Below are positions 57,203-64,000 of a DNA stretch of 64,000 bases, one piece after another. This stretch comes from Prostheceraeus crozeri (lineage: Eukaryota; Platyhelminthes; Polycladida; Euryleptidae), in NCBI GenBank assembly GCA_907163375.1, contig CAJQUW010006864.1, positions 124,001 through 188,000 of the forward strand, given 5' to 3'. Each line of letters begins with the position of its first letter. Within the stretch, counting starts at the first letter, position 1. The position numbers and the translations under genes are program-made. The notes under the pieces were generated by a model. The model was not told where the DNA came from. It did not search any database and saw nothing but the letters and a program-made list of their open reading frames with translations.

Positions 57203-57564
57203 GTTGATTTGCGCTAATAGCCTTGCGGGTATAAAATAAAAATACTCTGTTACATTTTGTCAACAGACCGACCCACCTGTGACAATAGACAGGAACAATC
57301 ATCGCCCCTCGCTGCGTTTGCTGACCGCTCATCACAGGAGGCGGGGGAAAATATCCAACGGTGATGTAACTTGACACCCTGCCGGATTGATGGCATAAGA
57401 GAATCTTCCTAATTGTGAAGTGACAATCTTTCTTTTCATCTTTCTTATAAAAGCTCTTGTAATTCATGCCTTTATCAAATGTGAGTCTGACGAAGATTAA
57501 TCGAAAATTATCGAAAACAGAGTATTTTTATTTTATACCCGCAAGGCTATTAGCACAAATCAAC
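57203..57564. repeat. MITE-like element with 49-bp terminal inverted repeats
   Basis: 57,203-57,251 and 57,516-57,564 are inverted copies with one mismatch (GTTGATTTGYGCTAATAGCC...). The interior is ~260 bp and non-coding. The CATAGAACAGGARTTT direct repeat outside both ends may be a target duplication of a larger unit. Confidence 0.7.
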
Positions 57565-57582
57565 TCCATAGAACAGGAGTTT

Positions 57583-58477
57583 ATTTTTAATTTTTTGAAA
57601 TGTTGAAAGAATTCCAAGCAATGCTGCCGCTATCTACGAATTGCTGGAGCAAGATAGCCTACATCTTAGGCAAAGTACGCAGTATTCATTATGAGATTCA
57701 GAAATTCTCAGGTCGCAGAAATTGAGATTTCGTGACCTAAAATGATTTATCATGAACTTGATGTTGATATATCAAATTTTCGTCACTATTTCACATTTTT
57801 TCTCAACATCAGGAAGTGCATCAGTTATATAATGACATAACCGTGATTTCAAAAGGTTTCTTTTTCATGACAACTTTAAATTGAATAGGATGTCCTCCTC
57901 GTTGAATAAATTATACTGTATTCTCAAAACATATTTCTCTCCAATTTCCTGTGACTAAGATTACAGATAAAATGAATTAATTACTATTGAAACAATGCAG
58001 TAAAGCATCTATTTAATCGAAATTTGCACATTTCGGTGCACCGGCCGAGAACCAGTGCAAGCAGATGAACGGTTGCACCGCGTACAGTCCGAGACTAAAC
58101 ATATCCAAAAATATATATCTCCTTTCTGTGTACTCAAATTCCTTTGGAGATTAGACTAAACTGCAAGGCATTTTGAGCTTCATGGAAATTGTATTCGTAG
58201 ACTGAAATGCTTATACAAATTATCTTCACGTAGGGTATTCAAGGTGTCCTAAGAGTTTGGCATTCGAGAAGGTTGTAAGTTCCGAGTCACAGATGAGATA
58301 CAAGTATTACGGGATTAGCCTTAGTAAACAGCGTTAAAAATTCTAAATCGCAATCTAATCAGGGACACGCACGATGAACGTAGCATGTTATTGTTTAAAA
58401 CTACAGAAAAGCTTCATAAAAATGTCTAATCTGGTCATTCTCTGAGTTGAGACGAGACCGGATTAGGCAAGTTGGTG
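57583..58477. other. No gene seen
   Basis: AT-rich non-coding sequence. Confidence 0.4.
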
Positions 58478-58529
58478 CTAAATAATATTGTAAGCATCTT
58501 TCTTATTCCTCATCCGTCCTTGCTTCATT

Positions 58530-59065
58530 CTCTTTTTACAAAATGCCTTATGTTCTGTGCAGTATGCGCACAAAAAGCATGCAAGAACAGGAATATTTTC
58601 AGTTTCATGCACATTTAAAATTACTGTGCTCAGGCTGAGCTTATCTACGCATATCACATCAAATGTCTTTGTGCAATGTGCACATAATTCGATAGCCTCG
58701 AAGTTCGCTCTATCAGTCTGTTCGATAAATCTAAGCCAATCTTCCTTTATCCCTCCTGGCTTCATTCCCTTTACATTGAACGCCTATTGTTTTGTGTATG
58801 TGAGAGGTATATGCATAAGAAAACACATATGAAAGAACATGAGTGCTTTGAGCATATATGTACATGTCAAATTACTTTGTTGAGGTTAAAGTTCGGTTAC
58901 GCATATTGCATCAAGCACACTTTGGCAATGTGCACACAAATAGAAAGGGATTGGATTGAAAAAGTCCGTGCTATTAGTCTCTTTGACAAGCTCACCAATA
59001 GCTACCGAATATCTACCAAGTGTCCACAAAGATCGGTGTGCTCGATGAGATTTCTCATCAGGCTA
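58530..59065 (-). other. Two diverged tandem exon-like units encoding a Cys-rich motif
   Basis: On the minus strand, 58,765-58,550 encodes ELCAHCTKTFDVICVDKLSLS..LNVH..FLCAYC. The segment 59,060-58,800 encodes YLCAHCQSVLDAICVTEL..HVH in the same relative frame. The nucleotide text is also alignable (e.g. GCAATGTGCACA, TACGCATAT). They look like duplicated exons of an unidentified gene or a duplicated repeat. Clear splice sites were not settled. Confidence 0.4.
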
Positions 59066-59840
59066 AAAAGTTTCAGATGCTCGATTGAAGAGAGGGCCAA
59101 CTCGGAAATGGAGCGGTCGTGAGGCAGACTTTTCCCTCTCATCCACGATATCTCTACAACATGCTCCTCACATCAATTAGGCGACAGCTCCTAAGTCGCG
59201 GTGCGCAGGAGTCCATGTCACAGTGCTGAAAATAAGTGTATCCTGGAAATGGAACTAGGAGAAATTCCCACTCTGCGGAAACTTCAGTCTCGTATAAAGA
59301 TGCCTCTGCAGTCTGCACTCTGCACGGAAACCAGCGTGAACATAGCATCTGGTAATTGTTTCTGGTTTCAGCTTACGAATTACACCAGCGATCCACTAAC
59401 ACGCTTCGAAAACAGTGTGACTCAATTTACTGGCTCTCGAATGAAAGTCGTCGTGGCATTTGCAGAAATATATCGGGATATTTCAGTTGATGCACCTGTA
59501 AGATCCTTATTTAGTTGAGCCAAGTTGAAGTCTGTTGTACATCTCCCAATGCAATGCAGAGTGATCATTTAAGACAAGTAAGCATGTCCGTTCGTGACAA
59601 AATATTCTGGCCACAGTCGTAAAAAGCAGGTGACCGGTTTGTTAGAATGACTAGAGATTCTCTTCTAGGGGGCCCACACGTTACTTTTATTTTTTGGGGC
59701 CCAATTTCAGTCAATCTTAAATAGTTATGAATCTTTGTGCGCCTACACAAAATAGGTTCTATGCTGCGACTATAAATACACATGCTGAATTATTAATGCA
59801 CTAAGGCCACAGATAGGAATTAATTAGAGCTCAACCATGT
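59066..59840. other. No gene recognised
   Basis: A plus-strand open frame at 59,201-59,518 (105 codons) shows no recognisable motif and is probably chance. Confidence 0.35.
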
Positions 59841-59844
59841 TGAG

Positions 59845-59965
59845 GCAAAGCGCCAGGCGAAACTTCCATCCTTTTGGGAGTGTAATAAGTAGAATTTTTA
59901 TGTTTTATAAAGCGCCACAGGCGAAACCTCAGGCTTTTTGGGAGTATAACTGGTAGAATTCAAGC
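59845..59965 (+). repeat. Short imperfect tandem duplication
   Basis: AAGCGCCA-GGCGAAAC..TTTTGGGAGT(G/A)TAA..TAGAATT occurs at ~59,848 and ~59,920, a ~72-bp period with small gaps. Confidence 0.7.
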
Positions 59966-62900
59966 TGAGAGAATTTTTGTATATGTAATTTTTACATATT
60001 TTAGAATGAATTTTTGGTTGGGAGGTTGGGGAGAGATGGTTTGGCAGCATATTTCTGCTGCCAGATATCTTTCCATTCTACGCATAATAGATATCATTCA
60101 TGTTTCTAAGTCAATACGGTGTTAATTCTATGATTCTCTACATCAAATTTTAAATCTTTTGTATAAACCATGAATTTTGCTTATCTCATTCTTTCTTGGT
60201 AATGGCTATAGTGTAAATAGTCGAAATATATTGATCAACTTTTTGTACGAATTTACAATAAATAACTTGACTCTCTTCCAAAGCTATTTTCAATCATCAT
60301 GAACAGTCAAGGCATATTTCCTCACCATGACTTTTGTATACATTTGTAAGCGATCAGTGAAAAGGAATAAAATTATTTGTAACTCGGAATATTGCGGTTA
60401 CACTTTTCATTTCACAAACATTTATAACGATCAATACTTTTTTGAAAATCTGCTATGTAGCTAATTCGTAGTAAATTCAGTTGTTATCAATATCAGAGAA
60501 AATACGAGTAGTAGACGCTAGGATATTCACAAACCAGTTATTCTGAATGCGAATAGTAAGCACATTGGTTGATCATCATAATCTACAAATTAAAAAATTA
60601 ATTTCAACAGTTCATTGCTTCGGAATGTTGTTATCTTTTTCCATAACAAACTCGCGCAACCAATCACATGCACGAAATCTAGCTCACTATTTATTTATAA
60701 ATTTTACAAAAATCGATCAAACTATCTGAAAAAAACCAAACTTCCACCACGATACGATGTACTGTATATAAATGGAGCAGGGATTCCAATTCAATCCGAG
60801 AAAAAATTCGGAAAAGCATTGTGGCCTCTTAAAAAAAGAAGAAACGGCTGCGGTGTTCATTGACTCCAAACCCAGCAAGCTGGTACCAGATAAAGGTCGC
60901 TACACGACTGAATAGACGACTGTGCGCATCGCTTGTGATGCATCTGCCCACAACATGTATGTAAAGCTAAAATATAGCGAATTTCGGAAAACCGGGATTC
61001 CTGATTTCTAACTTCAGAGCCTCCGACCCACCTTCCTCGCCATATTTACAGTACCTTCCGAAGAATATCGAGACCCTTCAATTCAGCTGAAGTTCACAAC
61101 AAACCGAATTTATCGAAAATATAAGCTTGATGTTTTTTCATTGACCAGCAAACCCAGTTTATAAAACAACTGATTAATTAAAGACGATTACTTCCATCAG
61201 CAATGAAATGATTATGCCATATCGACTGCATCATGATATCACATTGCGCATACCAATGTCGATGTTTGTTTATCCATGTTAATTTCAAGTATTAAGAAGT
61301 CTGCTGATGTCGTCATGCTTTCTGAATTATCGCTTGCATTGTCGGCCGCTTTTACAATAGACTGACACACCTACAGGTGGGAGAGTATTTACCACAGAAT
61401 TAGATTGTTTAAGCTACTTCGAAAATAATGATCGATTAATAAAAATAAAATAAAATAAAATAATAAAATAAATCGATGAAACAACGACAGCAAAGCACTG
61501 GCGACAATTAGAAATCATCGTAAGGTACTACTCCGAAAATCGTGAACGCACTGTCGTTTGTCATCTGAGCTCCATTACTCTTGGAAGGGCTCAAGCTCAT
61601 ACGCTATGCTCGAAAATCTCCGAAGTGGCGACGCCATTGTATACGTCAAAGCTTCTGCAAATATCGAGTGACTTGTTTAAGATTGTTCAATGATTAAAAC
61701 TGAGTGCAAACTGATTCAATGGCACATGCAGGAGCTTGCTAAATGGGAAAAAGAAGATCTTAATGTTTTACTGAGATAAGAAAAATATTCGTCAGAGAAG
61801 TCACTCAAGTAGAGCACAATAAACAAGACAAAATTTCGAGATGAAGTGTCAATGGAGTGTGTTTAGAAAGTGCATTTTCAAGACAAGTGGCAGAAGCGGT
61901 AGAGATTATGAAGAGCAAGCAGTGAGAAATTAATTAACAGTAAGAAGGAATTCAATGTCAACTGCATACATGAAGTTATCTTAAGGATCAAAGATTGCTA
62001 TCACTTTATGATACTATCCATATATAGGCCTACCCGAAAGCGACAGTCATGAATTGGTAGATGGACATGATTTCAAATTTAAAAAACCAGCACATATCAT
62101 AGAAGTAGAACTATAATCATTGTAAATGCTAGATTTTTTGCTTTAGTTGAAGCGGCCTGATCGACGAAATATCATTTCGCTATTGATAATAAGAACATTT
62201 TTATTCCGTAATTTAAGGTTACATATTAACTTTATCGCTTAATAATTTAGAAGATAATTATTTAATTCAAATGAAACAAAACGACAGGCCTGGTATGTTC
62301 TCGAAGGGCGGTAGGTCAGATGGAAAGACCTCAGAAAGCAGCGACACGAGATAATTCGAATAATTTTCAACGGCGTGGTTATCCTAGCGAACAAGAGCTA
62401 CAGAAATTTCATGTTTGCGTGTCAATCCGCATCTCGCATGCTAATCAGACCACAACAGATCAGACCTACATGTATTTATAGTGCTCACCACCAAACGACT
62501 ATGATGATGGCCTAAGTGGCAGAAATCTACACTGAACCACAGAATTCACCTAACAAAGCTGACGGTAATGTCGATTCAAGAAAAGGCATGTTCTAGTGAA
62601 ACATGTAAGTGCAGGAACACGACGAACGCATTGGATAGTGAGGGAAACGATCAATCCATTTGTTAAACCTGTGGAGGCATCTCATAATTTTCAGGCATCA
62701 AAATCAGCAGCATTACGGAAACATACGTATCAAAGCGTGATTTATCTATTCCAGCAAAACTGCATTGGAGCCAGTCCAATTTAGGCAACACTGAAATTGA
62801 ACCGGTGAATCAACAATACAATTTAATGAATTTTCAAAACGTACATCACACGTGCAGGGATGGTCCGATGTGACAAAATGAAATTCTACTGAGTATTTGT

Positions 62901-63680
62901 CAACATTTGCCCGGGTCTACTTACATCTGATGACATAATGAATTAATTTCTTGAAACTTTGACATATTTCAGATAAGATGGACCTTTACAGATAAATGAG
63001 ATGACCTCATTTTGTTGAATGTTCTTTGAGAATGTATCTATGATTTTTATGAATATGTAGATAAATGAAAATAGGCGTTGGGTATAGGCGTACCATATTC
63101 CTAATATTTCACAAATCCTTTTCTGATGTTTCGTGAATGAACTCTCCATTCTCATGCTAACCGTTTCTCACTTCTGCTTCTTACGCTGGAAGTCAACATC
63201 AACAACACAATGTCTTCAAGCTGTATGTAAATTTCGCGCTTAAGTTTCAAAAACGCAATACGTGTGTGGACAGTAAAGCATTTATGCCATGATCAAGCTG
63301 TGATTCTGGACAGACTTCAGTGCTCAGTCAAGTTGTCACTCGCTTTGCTTTTTTTTCAATTTTTTGTTCCAGTTTTCAGACATTGTTATTATTGTATTGA
63401 CGTTGTTTATCACCACTTTTGGTACCATTTTACCCTGGTTTAAAATTCAATGGTTTGAAACAGGCTAGTTTGCCACGACAAACGTGAAGCATGTGATACT
63501 CTTTTCTACTTCAATTGTTCCATTTAAAGTTGATATATTTTCAAATGTGATGATATTTTAGTAAACAAGTGAACGAAATGTTCTTTGTTTTTAATTAGAC
63601 GCATGTATAAATGAAATTTGGGTATCGATTTTGTACTAAAGCGGAGGCTAGTACATACGCTTTGTATCCTATCGCAATGA
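59966..63680. other. No gene seen
   Basis: AT-rich sequence with an (AAAAT)n-type run at ~61,440-61,472. Open frames are short and lack motifs. Confidence 0.4.
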
Positions 63681-63689
63681 CTAGACCTA

Positions 63690-63790
63690 CCGTATTTCTT
63701 CGAATAAGCGCCGCGGCGTCTATTCGAAACAACCCAAATTTTGCTGCGGCGTTTATTTGAGGGCGGCGTTTATTCGAAACATGCTCAAAA
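63690..63790. repeat. Dispersed-repeat edge with GGCGTYTATTCGAAAC units
   Basis: CTTCGAATAAGCGCC followed by GGCGTCTATTCGAAAC and GGCGTTTATTCGAAAC forms short inverted and direct copies of one motif, as at the ends of a widespread MITE-type repeat. The other end was not found before the window ends. Confidence 0.5.
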
Positions 63791-64000
63791 TCTACCAAAA
63801 CTTTTTGATCTCTTTATGTTTAGGAACATCTAGCAGCAGGGTTATTGCGATTTTTCAATAATACACCATTCAGGGAGATGTGCTTTGTCTTTGAAAGCAC
63901 AAAATTGTCTAATTGTGCACGGATATAGCAAGCAATTGATTGCCCGCTTGCCTGGATTACGCAAATCGTGAGACTCTTCATTATGTAGCTTCCTAACGTT

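Noticed and set aside
57150..57582. LINE-type target duplication CATAGAACAGGARTTT
   Set aside because: One mismatch and no poly-A or coding remnant between; kept only as a remark on the MITE-like element.
59201..59518. 105-codon open frame
   Set aside because: No motif, no splice context, and an overlapping frame on the other strand of similar length.

Overview
This is a gene-poor, repeat-rich stretch of an animal nuclear genome. There are no bacterial-style operons. Coding signal is either inside mobile elements or in short intron-bounded exons. Polinton/Maverick, Penelope-like, piggyBac, hAT, CR1/L2-type LINE and a Gypsy-type element with integrase ahead of reverse transcriptase (the Gmr1-like order, known from deuterostomes) occur together. 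That points to a marine deuterostome invertebrate such as an echinoderm or relative; this is an inference from the element mix.

Layout. 0.1-5.6 kb: a fold-back repeat, a degraded piggyBac transposase relic, and a second 2.2-kb piggyBac copy with recognisable ends. 6.3-17.1 kb: one CR1/L2-type LINE on the minus strand, split by a 7.6-kb DNA element with ~556-bp terminal inverted repeats and a GTAC target duplication. Removing that insert and one GTAC leaves the LINE reading frame in phase. The insert carries a 5'-truncated Penelope-like fragment with a GIY-YIG domain and a 402-bp hAT-type MITE. 17.7-23.1 kb: two phase-compatible minus-strand exons of an apparent host gene encoding a Lys/Ser-rich then Pro/Gly/Tyr-rich protein. 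25.4-32.4 kb: a hAT-type MITE with a perfect 8-bp duplication, next to a second LINE (plus strand) that is interrupted by an internally deleted Gmr1-like LTR retrotransposon.

32.9-54.2 kb holds a Polinton (Maverick), the centrepiece of the window. It carries protein-primed DNA polymerase B, retroviral-type integrase with a chromodomain-like C-terminus, packaging ATPase, adenain-type protease, double-jelly-roll major capsid protein, two related structural proteins, small basic and membrane-active virion-type proteins, a RING-type membrane protein and a DEDD-exonuclease-like protein. Many core genes carry stops or frameshifts, so this copy is decaying. The plus-strand block at 44.3-45.55 kb is unusual. 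It holds two tandem paralogues resembling PC4 (a single-stranded-DNA-binding transcription coactivator) followed by an intact 181-residue protein with both repeats of TATA-binding protein. Near both ends, inward-facing genes share one architecture: two CCAAT boxes 17 bp apart, a TATA box, an ATG, a 67-bp intron directly after the ATG, and the same exon start. The element therefore looks like a virus-like transposon using RNA polymerase II promoters and carrying its own TBP/PC4-like factors.

The Polinton ends, together with flanking LINE and LTR sequence, are mirrored as near-identical ~3.6-kb inverted arms (30,109 to ~33.7 kb against ~53.4-57,000). This is either a very recent inverted duplication or an assembly artefact. 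57-64 kb is mostly non-coding, with a MITE-like inverted repeat, diverged tandem exon-like units encoding a Cys-rich motif, a short tandem repeat and the edge of another dispersed repeat.
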